64,000 nucleotides of DNA from Rikenella microfusus (lineage in GTDB: Bacteria > Bacteroidota > Bacteroidia > Bacteroidales > Tenuifilaceae): the NCBI GenBank assembly GCA_020722565.1, contig DYKO01000014.1, positions 1 to 64,000 on the forward strand, written 5' to 3'. Of the stretch, positions 21,401 through 27,917 are shown in pieces (within the stretch, counting starts at the first letter, position 1; the number at the start of each line of letters is the position of its first letter). Made by a program: the position numbers and the translations under genes. A model generated the notes under the pieces. It was not told the origin of the DNA, ran no database searches, and saw only the letters and a list, made by a program, of their open reading frames with translations.

Positions 21401-21505
21401 TTCGTAAATGCTGTTAACCGAGGTGTACTGATTTGTTTCCTGAGCCGCTAAATCAAGGTAAGCAACAAATGCAAACAGGATAACAAGTAGCAATGTCTTT
21501 TTCAT
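18464..21505 (-). CDS. Large exported tetratricopeptide-repeat protein
   Basis: A 1013-residue protein with a signal peptide (LLLVILFAFVAYLDLAAQ) followed by TPR or Sel1-like helices over its entire length; I count well over twenty units of the A.Y..G...Y....y..A...f.k.l...P type (for example YAMGKMQYQLKKYKKAI-like blocks and NYPESQLIDQAYF). No catalytic domain is present. The YPxSxxxxEAL spacing resembles BamD/YbgF-like periplasmic scaffolds. It is promoter-proximal to the barrel gene at 16776 and most likely forms an envelope complex with it (inference). Confidence 0.85.
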   Translation of the reverse strand: MKKTLLLVILFAFVAYLDLAAQETNQYTSVNSIYETGIDLYRKEMYADAQKTFEDFLNKMPKGYAQNKSSAEFYRAMCAIALNNKDAEYLIGQFIQNYPESQLIDQAYFAMGKMQYQLKKYKKAIYWLTKVDKNGIERNMRYEWMFILGYCYFMDSDYESANRCFFQVKDVDNKFANAATYYYSHIAYLQKKYATAIKGFEKLKNNEVFAPLVPYYLSHIYYLQADYQKVATYSPPLARDNSNKRAPEIAKLVGDAFFKIKQYDSALTYLKIYENKNKQQLNREDIYLLGFTYYKNAMYAEASKYLERIATTDDSLSQNANYHLAHCYLELNDKNRARQAFGLASKLDFDKTIKEDALFNFAKLTYEQLYAPFNEAIEAFKLYISNYPKSPRIDEAYNYLTLAYLNSKNYKDAVESLEKIKNKDATIKTALQRAAYFRALELFQNLDYSNAVNMFSKSLEHSDYNQQIAAQTFFWRAEAYYRMGDFTNAANDLEKFILTPGAFNLEEYLLAHYNLGYTYFKLKQYDAAITWFRKYTSLTNDAKTSYEADSYNRIGDCFFIQRRYWAAIDYYEKAANIDVLDADYALFQRGFSLGLVNRPEKKIESLKNLLVKYPESSYTDDALFEIAEAYNIIENFSLATDYYKRVENEYPGNSYYLKALVQLGLICYNTGDLDNALAYYKKVVESYPNSQEAKNALIGIRNIYIDKGDAATYFNYASKVGNIANLSVAEKDSLSYIAAEKVYLTGNCEKSNQTFSEYLKENPQGNFTTNALYYMADCFVRSNNIDMAVENFEQIVHRPKNIFTEQSLLRLGNLYFEQKLFDKSFDAYSKLEALAEVKSNLLGARVGKLRSASALGYTNEVPAIAASILSTDKLSPEIERETRFTLAQAYLKLNNLDNALIEFSKISQDLKTAEGAQSKYLKALIYFQRSEYNRAESEVFSFAEINTPHQYWLAKSFILLADVYAAQNDFFQAKATLQSVLDGYGSTTDGIIDEATNKLNQLVKTEKERQTTK

Positions 21506-21685
21506 GCCTGGTTCACTATTATAATTGGCCTAAAAATAGCAAGAATTAACCTTGCGCCAATATTGATAATGTCTATTTTAATTAACAATTAAAACAATTT
21601 ATCAAATACCGACTTGGAAATATTGAACCTAAAGTTCGAAAAAATCGTTATATTTACGGGAGTGATTATGTAAAAAAGTAATACC

Positions 21686-22537
21686 ATGATTACCGTTAAG
21701 GCAATATATAAACCGCTTGCAATGGTCGAAGGCTCTGGTGTTAAAGTGCAAAGAGTTTTTGGATATAATACTCGTTTCGAAACAGACCCTTTCCTGCTAC
21801 TCGACTTGTTTGGGTCGGACGACCCAAAAGATTTTCAAGCCGGTTTTCCCGATCATCCGCACAGGGGGATTGAAACCATAACCTACATGCTCCAGGGGAA
21901 GATTACCCATACCGATAGTACTGGTGCCAGGGGAACCATTGAACCCGGAGAAGTTCAGTGGATGACAGCCGGAAGCGGAATAATTCATAGCGAAATGCCG
22001 GAAAACGACACTGATCCATTATTAGGTATTCAATTGTGGATAAATCTTCCGCAAGAGCTGAAGATGGTCAAACCAGGCTACCATAAATTAGGTACCGAAG
22101 CAATACCTGTAGTTGAAACCAATGTTTCCAAGGTTAAAATAATTTCGGGTAAGTATCGTAAACGAGAGGGTGGTTTAACTAATCCTTTAAAACCTGTCGA
22201 TTTATTTGATATTAAGCTTTGGCCTAATTCTGTTTTTGATGAGGTGATTACACCTGATTTCAGAAGCTACAAGTATTTTTTGTTTGTTTATGAGGGGCAG
22301 GTAAGCATAAAGGGATACAATGATTCTATTGTTGCGCCGTTAGGGGTGGCTCTTAGCCAGGGTCATGTAATACAGGTAAAGGCAGGGTTAAAGGGTGCCT
22401 CGTTCATTTTGTTTGGAGCCGAGCCCAATAATGAACCCATTGCATGGCAAGGTTCTATTGTGATGAATACCGATTCCGAAATTCGTAAGGCATTGGAGGA
22501 GTACCAAAATGGAACATTTATAAAGAAGGAGCACTAA
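21686..22537 (+). CDS. Pirin family protein
   Basis: A 283-residue bicupin. The N-terminal cupin carries the pirin metal site: HPHRG (FPDHPHRGIETI) and HSEMP (SGIIHSEMP), with TYMLQGKITHTDSTG between. The C-terminal pirin domain is present (AEPNNEPIAWQGSIVMNT). Pirins are iron-binding proteins; some have quercetin 2,3-dioxygenase activity, but the physiological role in Bacteroidota is unknown. idi begins 27 bases downstream on the same strand, perhaps co-transcribed. Confidence 0.93.
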   Translation: MITVKAIYKPLAMVEGSGVKVQRVFGYNTRFETDPFLLLDLFGSDDPKDFQAGFPDHPHRGIETITYMLQGKITHTDSTGARGTIEPGEVQWMTAGSGIIHSEMPENDTDPLLGIQLWINLPQELKMVKPGYHKLGTEAIPVVETNVSKVKIISGKYRKREGGLTNPLKPVDLFDIKLWPNSVFDEVITPDFRSYKYFLFVYEGQVSIKGYNDSIVAPLGVALSQGHVIQVKAGLKGASFILFGAEPNNEPIAWQGSIVMNTDSEIRKALEEYQNGTFIKKEH

Positions 22538-22564
22538 TATTATTCTTTTAGAATGATTTTTTGA

Positions 22565-23107
22565 ATGAAAACAAATAATATTGCCATTGTAAACCAGCAT
22601 GATCAGGTTATTGGTTACAAAAGTAAAGAAATGGTTCATGCTGAAGGATTACTCCATAGAGCATTCTCTATTCTTATATGTAATGATAGGGGGCAAATGC
22701 TCATCCATCAACGAGCTCATGACAAGTACCACTCACCCGGTCTATGGACAAATGCCTGCTGTAGTCATTTAACCGAAGGCGAACATATGGAAAGCGTAAT
22801 CTACAAAAGATTGCTTCACGAAATGGGTTTTCAGTGTCCTTTGTCCCATCAGTTTACATTTCATTACAGGATTGATTTTGATAACGGATTAACTGAAAAT
22901 GAGATAGATTGGGTTTATATCGGCCTTTATAATGGTAATCCCAATTCAAATCCCGAGGAGGTTGCAGCTTGGAAATGGGTTGACATAGATTGGTTAATCA
23001 ACGATATGGAACAAAACCCATTGAACTACACCTATTGGTTCAGACATATTATGAACCAATACAGGCATCAGATTATTGATGCTTTCCAGAAGTGCCGTGC
23101 TGCTTAA
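22565..23107 (+). CDS. idi: Isopentenyl-diphosphate delta-isomerase (type I, Nudix)
   Basis: Interconverts IPP and DMAPP for isoprenoid synthesis in the cytoplasm. The 180-residue Nudix protein has the type I signatures: RAFSILICNDRGQMLIHQRA, the catalytic cysteine region WTNACCSHLTEGE, a modified Nudix helix (SVIYKRLLHEMGF) and the acidic site NEIDWVYIG. Its stop codon overlaps the end of a decayed copper-ATPase fragment on the opposite strand. Confidence 0.95.
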   Translation: MKTNNIAIVNQHDQVIGYKSKEMVHAEGLLHRAFSILICNDRGQMLIHQRAHDKYHSPGLWTNACCSHLTEGEHMESVIYKRLLHEMGFQCPLSHQFTFHYRIDFDNGLTENEIDWVYIGLYNGNPNSNPEEVAAWKWVDIDWLINDMEQNPLNYTYWFRHIMNQYRHQIIDAFQKCRAA

Positions 23108-23320
23108 CTTTCTTGCTTTAGGTGTAGCAAAACACTATTTGTAAAAGCCGATACAGAGCTAAATGCCCATGGCAAGTGCTGCTATCATCGGGTCTGCTAA
23201 AATACCTGCAAAAGGATATAAAACACCCGCAGCAACAATAGCAATTAGATTGTATATAAATGCCCAGAAAACATTCTGCATAATATGTCCAACTACTCTC
23301 GATGCTGGCTGTGCATCCAG
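23104..23320 (-). pseudogene. C-terminal remnant of a copper-type P1B ATPase (CopA-like)
   Basis: On the minus strand the frame reads SRVVGHIMQNVFWAFIYN, then AAGVLYPFAGILADPMIAA and LAM, the last membrane segments of a CopA/P1B ATPase. After LAM the frame is lost; moving one base (an extra C in the run at 23166-23168) restores AFSSVSAFTNSVLL and a tail KQES ending in TAA at 23104-23106. The whole body of the enzyme (about 700 residues, including the DKTGT and ATP domains) is missing upstream: an in-frame TAA lies just before the fragment and no homologous sequence continues. So this is a truncated, frameshifted leftover, not a gene. Confidence 0.8.
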
Positions 23321-23429
23321 TGTACTCCATGTTTATTAGGGTATATTTCCGAACTGTTGTAGTTTTGTTTGCTGTTTGTGCTGTTAAGGTAGAACTGTAG
23401 AATTTTTTAACAAAAAACTTTACATTGGT

Positions 23430-23467
23430 TATAAAACAAAACCGGCCTCAACCATTTGAGGCCGGTT
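23430..23467 (-). terminator. Terminator of the groES gene
   Basis: Perfect 12-bp stem AACCGGCCTCAA / TTGAGGCCGGTT with a 4-base loop, followed on the minus strand by TTTTGTTTTAT. It lies 20 bases downstream of the groES stop. Confidence 0.85.
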
Positions 23468-23486
23468 ATTAATTACTTAACGGTAA

Positions 23487-23774
23487 CTAAATTTCCTCTG
23501 TTTCAACAACCTTTGCCAGCAAGTCGGAGTAGGGAATTAAAAGGTAGGTTTTACCTTCGAATTCAACTTCAGTACCCGAGTACTTTTTAAAAACTACAAG
23601 GTCGTTTACTGCTATTTCAGCGTTTTCGATATTGCCTACGGCAATAACTCTTGCCCAAATAGGTTTTTCTTTGGCTGTATCGGGAATTATAATACCCGAG
23701 GCGGTTACCTGTTGTGTGTTATCCTCGCTTAAATCGAGGACTACATGTTGGTTTAATGGAACTAATTCTTTCAT
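23487..23774 (-). CDS. groES: GroES-type co-chaperonin (stand-alone)
   Basis: A 95-residue Cpn10-fold protein: KELVPLNQHVVLDLSE at the start, SGIIIPDTAKEKPIWARVIAVG with the mobile-loop region, NDLVVFKKYSGTEVEFEGKTYLLI and DLLAKV at the end. I start it at the ATG at 23774; the frame continues upstream into the neighbouring gene but does not look like GroES there. There is no groEL beside it. The mobile loop (DNTQQVTASGIIIP) lacks the standard K.GGIVL motif, so this may be a divergent second GroES. It lies 10 bases after the thioredoxin-glutaredoxin gene, likely one operon. Confidence 0.85.
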   Translation of the reverse strand: MKELVPLNQHVVLDLSEDNTQQVTASGIIIPDTAKEKPIWARVIAVGNIENAEIAVNDLVVFKKYSGTEVEFEGKTYLLIPYSDLLAKVVETEEI

Positions 23775-23784
23775 ATCGCAGAAT

Positions 23785-24366
23785 TTATTGGGTTTGTATA
23801 TTAAGTAATCGCTTAATTTTTTGTTGGTCGAATCCCACAACCCATTCGCCACCAATATTTGCCTGCGGTACACCTTGCTGCCCTGTTGCGGCAACCATCT
23901 GGCGTGCAGCTTCGTGGTCGCGGGAAACATCAATATCAGTAAAGGCAATACTGTTTTTCCTTAAAAAACTTTTTAATGTGTTGCACCATGGACATGAGGG
24001 GGTGGAGTACACCGTAACACTCTTTTGCTGAGGATTATCCTTCACACGTTGAGCGTAAACGGCATTCTCAAAAAGTTGGGTAAAGAATTGCTTATCGTGG
24101 CAGCCCTTAATTACATCCTTGAGCACTCCTCTTTCAAATACAAGTAACGAGGGGGCACTTGTTATACCGTAATGCTGATGAATCTCTGGGAAACGCGGAG
24201 CATCGACATAATAAATCTCATATTTTTGAGAGTTTTCCGATACCTCTTTAAGCGTACTAAATGCACAATCGTTTACTGCATTACCCTTTTTATACACTAA
24301 CAAGTATGCTTTTGTTTTGTTTGACAGCAATTCCTGTAACTCTTTTAATGCTTTTGCTTCTTTCAT
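23785..24366 (-). CDS. Thioredoxin-like / glutaredoxin fusion protein
   Basis: A 193-residue cytoplasmic protein with two thioredoxin folds. Residues 1-105 resemble thioredoxin (YLLVYKKGNAVNDCAFSTL, YYVDAPRFPEIHQHYGITSAPSLLVFERG with the cis-Pro) but the active-site CxxC is replaced by a single Cys (NDCAF). Residues about 115-193 are a glutaredoxin of the NrdH/YruB type with an intact CPWC site (TPSCPWCNTLKSFL), the cis-Pro (GVPQANIGG) and GFDQQKI. So one half likely binds and the other reduces. Co-transcribed with groES, suggesting a link between redox state and folding (inference). Confidence 0.85.
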   Translation of the reverse strand: MKEAKALKELQELLSNKTKAYLLVYKKGNAVNDCAFSTLKEVSENSQKYEIYYVDAPRFPEIHQHYGITSAPSLLVFERGVLKDVIKGCHDKQFFTQLFENAVYAQRVKDNPQQKSVTVYSTPSCPWCNTLKSFLRKNSIAFTDIDVSRDHEAARQMVAATGQQGVPQANIGGEWVVGFDQQKIKRLLNIQTQ

Positions 24367-24615
24367 AACCTTGTTTTTTTAAAAACACATCAAAAAAAAT
24401 GCCATTATGCAAAAATGTAAATATGTCAATATAGGTTATGACAATTTGATAAAATATGTAAATTTGTCAGCACTGTTAAGAGTGTGTTTATATAAATAAA
24501 ATTGTCATTCACCCAATCCAAACCGTGATTTACATAAAATTTTATGGGAACTGAATCAATAAACAGATGGTTTCGTAATATATTTTAATAAAAGTTACGA
24601 ATTTTCTTTATAGCT

Positions 24616-26331
24616 ATGAGGTTAATTATAAGCATATTCGTACTTATCAATACTTCAAAGAGCTTACTTTCATTTCCTGCTATTGTTCCGCAGCAGGATA
24701 AAACTGTAAAAGAATTGATTGCTCTTGCTGAAGAAAGCGAGAAATCGGGTAATGCTAATCAGGCTGTGTACTACTACGATAAAGTTGCAAATATATACTG
24801 GAAATTAGGGGGATATAATAATGCACAAGTATATTTTGAAAAGGCACTCGAAAATGTTGTAAAGGTAGGGAATAAAAATGGGGAAAAGGTTTTATATACC
24901 AACCTTGGTTTTCTATTTGTAGAGCAATCAGATTACCCAAAAGCCATCAAAAGTTTTGAAAAAGCATTGGGTATTGCAAGTGCAATGGGGAAGAAGTTGG
25001 AGGTTGGTCAAATACTTTTGAATATATCCAATGCTCAGATAGAGCAGGGTGAATATCAGATGGCTATTGCTAAGTTAAACCAGGCTCAATCGATTGCTCA
25101 GGAGGTTGGCGATTTGAAACTGCTACGAAACATCTACTATAACTTTAACAGGGCATACGATAAGTTATCGAATCCCGAGAAAGCGCAGGAATATTTTAAT
25201 TTTTATGCAGCACTTACAAAAAAGATACAGGCCGAAGAAATAAGACAGAAGGAACAGCTGGCTAAAGCCATGGTTGATAGTGCGGGGAGGGTGGTGCAGC
25301 AGTTTGCACAGGAAAAGGATCAAACCGTTAAGAAACTTGCCGAAACCAGTAAGGAGCTTCAAGCGCGAAAGCAAACCCTTCAGGATGTTGAGAAGCAAAC
25401 CCGCGAGCAGCAAATGCAAATTGATTTATTGAATGCCGAGATGCAGCTGCGCGATGTGGAAATCCGCCATCAGAAATTGTTGCAACAGGTTTACATTGGA
25501 ATAATCGTTATATCATTGGTCATTGCAGCCGTAATCTCCTATCTCTATATTGGAAAACGGAAAGCCAATAGGATGCTGGCCAAGAAGAATGCTGAAATTT
25601 CGCAGCAGCGCGATGCCATTAGCCGTCAGGCAGAAGAACTTCGTGAATTGAACGCACTCAAGGATAAGCTGTTTTCCATAATTGCCCACGATCTTCGTAG
25701 CCCGCTTTTCTCGCTTATTACCATGCTGAATATTGCAAAGGAAGGTCACTTCTCTCCCGAAAATTTTAAGCAAGTACTCGATGAGCTATCGGTTAACGTG
25801 AACCATACCACTGCCCTGCTTGAGAACCTGTTGACTTGGGCTAAAAATCAGATGCAGGGAACCAAGGTGAACCCTCAGAACTTTGATTTACATGAACTGG
25901 TAAACTCAAAAATATTGCTGTTAAATGATGCTGCTACATCCAAAGAGGTAAAGCTAATCAATAGCGTACCTGAGGGTGCCATAATTTATGCTGATAAGGA
26001 CATGACCGATATAGTGGTGCATAATCTGATATCGAATGCCATTAAGTTTTGCAATGCCGGCGATAAAATTAATGTTTGGAGCTTTACCGGAGGCGGTACT
26101 GTAACGGTTTGTGTTGAGGACACCGGAATAGGGATGCCCCCCGAAGTAATGGAAAAACTTTTTGGTTCCCAGATTACTTCAACTCCAGGTACTAGAAACG
26201 AAAAGGGAACCGGTTTGGGATTAATACTTTGTAAAGAGTTTATTGAAATGAACGGTGGTGAAATATGGGCCGACAGCCAACTTGGTAAGGGCAGTAAGTT
26301 CTTCTTTAGCCTTCCGGCTATTAAGGTTTAA
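24616..26331 (+). CDS. TPR-domain sensor histidine kinase
   Basis: Membrane-bound kinase of 571 residues. Order: signal peptide (to about residue 20), periplasmic TPR repeats (about 30-205), a long coiled coil (about 208-290), a single membrane helix (about 292-313), a short linker coil (GKRKANRMLAKKNAEISQQRD), a HisKA domain with phospho-acceptor His358 (IAHDLRSPL), and a HATPase_c domain with N box (HNLISNAIKF), DTGIGM and GTGLGL. No receiver or DNA-binding domain, and no response regulator gene nearby: an orphan kinase. The TPR-coil-membrane module is closely like that of the phosphatase at 10509. Confidence 0.93.
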   Translation: MRLIISIFVLINTSKSLLSFPAIVPQQDKTVKELIALAEESEKSGNANQAVYYYDKVANIYWKLGGYNNAQVYFEKALENVVKVGNKNGEKVLYTNLGFLFVEQSDYPKAIKSFEKALGIASAMGKKLEVGQILLNISNAQIEQGEYQMAIAKLNQAQSIAQEVGDLKLLRNIYYNFNRAYDKLSNPEKAQEYFNFYAALTKKIQAEEIRQKEQLAKAMVDSAGRVVQQFAQEKDQTVKKLAETSKELQARKQTLQDVEKQTREQQMQIDLLNAEMQLRDVEIRHQKLLQQVYIGIIVISLVIAAVISYLYIGKRKANRMLAKKNAEISQQRDAISRQAEELRELNALKDKLFSIIAHDLRSPLFSLITMLNIAKEGHFSPENFKQVLDELSVNVNHTTALLENLLTWAKNQMQGTKVNPQNFDLHELVNSKILLLNDAATSKEVKLINSVPEGAIIYADKDMTDIVVHNLISNAIKFCNAGDKINVWSFTGGGTVTVCVEDTGIGMPPEVMEKLFGSQITSTPGTRNEKGTGLGLILCKEFIEMNGGEIWADSQLGKGSKFFFSLPAIKV

Positions 26332-26356
26332 CCCGTTGAATGAAAGAATATAAAAG

Positions 26357-26386
26357 GGATGGTTTCCGGCAACCATCCTTTTTTTT
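26357..26386 (+). terminator. Terminator of the TPR histidine kinase gene
   Basis: Stem GGATGGTT / AACCATCC (8 bp) with a 6-base loop, followed by eight Ts. It starts 26 bases after the kinase stop. Confidence 0.85.
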
Positions 26387-26438
26387 GACTTCAAGTCGTA
26401 AATTTCTTATATTTATGCATTACAGAAAATGTTAGCAA

Positions 26439-27134
26439 ATGAGTATTGCCCTTATTAAATACCTTTCAGAATGGGGGAAGCGACCCAGCGATAAGTATAG
26501 GGAACCCGGTCCTGTAGTCACCATTTCCCGTGAAATGGGCTGCCCCGGTAAAATGCTGACCGATCTTTTGGTTCAGGAACTTAATAAAAAGTATAGGTTG
26601 AAGGATGAGCTGAGGTGGAAATGGCTAGCTAAGGAGAAGATACTGGAAATTGCTTCGGCACGATTAAACCTGCCCAAGGAGGAAATCGACTATGTTTTTG
26701 AGGCCAAGCGTAAGGGGATTATGCAGGAGATACTTGAATCCATGTCGACCAAATACTACAAAAGCGATAAGCACATCCAGAATACAGTTAAAAACATTAT
26801 TCGATCAGAGGCCTCAAAGGGGCATGTGGTAATACTGGGTAGGGGTGGGGTTGCTATAACTCGCGACATTCCCCGTTCCCTCCATATTCACTTGGAGGCT
26901 TCTTTTGAATGGCGAGTTATTAGGGTTCAGGAAATGTACCACTTTGAACCCAAAGAGGCAGAGCAGTATGTAAGAGAGATTGACAAGAAACGTGAAGAAA
27001 TTCGAGTTTACTTTGGAGGGAAGGACACCGATTACACCCGGTTCGACCTTACCTTTAACACCATGACACTCTCGGTACAGGAGATTGTTGATATAATAAT
27101 TTATGCCATGGAGGTTCGCAACCTTATTGTTTAG
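26439..27134 (+). CDS. Cytidylate kinase-like family protein
   Basis: A 231-residue P-loop-type protein of the cytidylate-kinase-like family. The N-terminal nucleotide site is VTISREMGCPGKMLTDLL rather than the classical GxGKGT of Cmk. Further blocks are GHVVILGRGGVAITRDIP (typical of this family), HIHLEASFEWRVIRVQE and KKREEIRVYFGGKDTDYTRFDL, which correspond to the LID-like and Cmk C-terminal segments. Whether it phosphorylates CMP is unknown; a normal cmk is probably elsewhere in the genome. It stands alone between a terminator and the convergent mntP, with only one base between the two stops. Confidence 0.85.
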   Translation: MSIALIKYLSEWGKRPSDKYREPGPVVTISREMGCPGKMLTDLLVQELNKKYRLKDELRWKWLAKEKILEIASARLNLPKEEIDYVFEAKRKGIMQEILESMSTKYYKSDKHIQNTVKNIIRSEASKGHVVILGRGGVAITRDIPRSLHIHLEASFEWRVIRVQEMYHFEPKEAEQYVREIDKKREEIRVYFGGKDTDYTRFDLTFNTMTLSVQEIVDIIIYAMEVRNLIV

Positions 27135-27135
27135 A

Positions 27136-27693
27136 TCATATTGAATGCTCTATTGCAATTTTTAAACCTATACCTATTAGGATTAGGCCTCCTATAATTT
27201 CCATTTTTTTCCCTATTAAAATACCTAATTTTTTACCAAAAAGCATTCCTAACATAGCGATAAGGAAAGTTGTAAAGCCTATAATGATATAGGCAATTAA
27301 AATATTTATATTTAGGGCAATAAAACTCATACCAATTACCAAAGCATCGATGCTTGTTGCAACTGCTAATGTTAGCATTATTCTTATATTCAAGGGATCA
27401 AAATTCTTTTTTTCATTCTTTTGTTCAAAAGCTTCAGTAATCATCTTTAGGCCGATGATTGAAAGGAGCGCTAAGACAATCCAATGATCGATGGGCTCAA
27501 TAAATCGCTTTACTGATAAACCTAATGCCCATCCAATAAGTGGCATGGTTGATTGAAAAACGGCAAAAACGAACGCTATTTTAATGGCTTCCCAAAAAAT
27601 GATATGCTTACGGGCAACTCCACACGAAATAGAAACTGCAAATGTATCGAACGATAAACCAATGGCAAGTAGTATTAATGTTAGTACCGACAT
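27136..27693 (-). CDS. mntP: Manganese efflux pump MntP
   Basis: Exports Mn(II) across the inner membrane. The 185 residues form six predicted membrane helices in two related halves, with the acidic residues expected for MntP: LSFDTFAVSISCG in helix 1 and ATSIDALVIGMSF in helix 4. GLKMITEA and the C-terminal GGLILIGIGLKIAIEH are also typical. I looked upstream (27694-27917) for a yybP-ykoY-type manganese riboswitch and saw no convincing structure. Convergent with the cytidylate-kinase-like gene. Confidence 0.93.
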   Translation of the reverse strand: MSVLTLILLAIGLSFDTFAVSISCGVARKHIIFWEAIKIAFVFAVFQSTMPLIGWALGLSVKRFIEPIDHWIVLALLSIIGLKMITEAFEQKNEKKNFDPLNIRIMLTLAVATSIDALVIGMSFIALNINILIAYIIIGFTTFLIAMLGMLFGKKLGILIGKKMEIIGGLILIGIGLKIAIEHSI

Positions 27694-27917
27694 CCATGCA
27701 AATTTTGAGCAAAGATAGATTATTGAAAAGAAACCTTGAACCCTAAAATTTGAATGAATCTAAAATATATGTTTCAATAAGAAAAAATAGAAAGGATGGT
27801 TTTGATTAAATAATCCAGCGAGAATAAGTAATCAACCCAAAAGTCAATAAAAGAAACAACTAATGAACTTCATTCATTTTATGGTCAGGCAAATATTTAG
27901 CACAAAATATTTGGTTT

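Noticed and set aside
23118-23330. A 70-codon open frame on the minus strand, rich in Cys and Tyr
   Set aside because: It is out of frame with the copper-ATPase remnant in the same DNA; the neighbouring frame reads a clear CopA-like C-terminus.
27694-27917. Possible yybP-ykoY manganese riboswitch upstream of mntP
   Set aside because: I looked for the conserved paired stems and purine-rich loops and did not find them.
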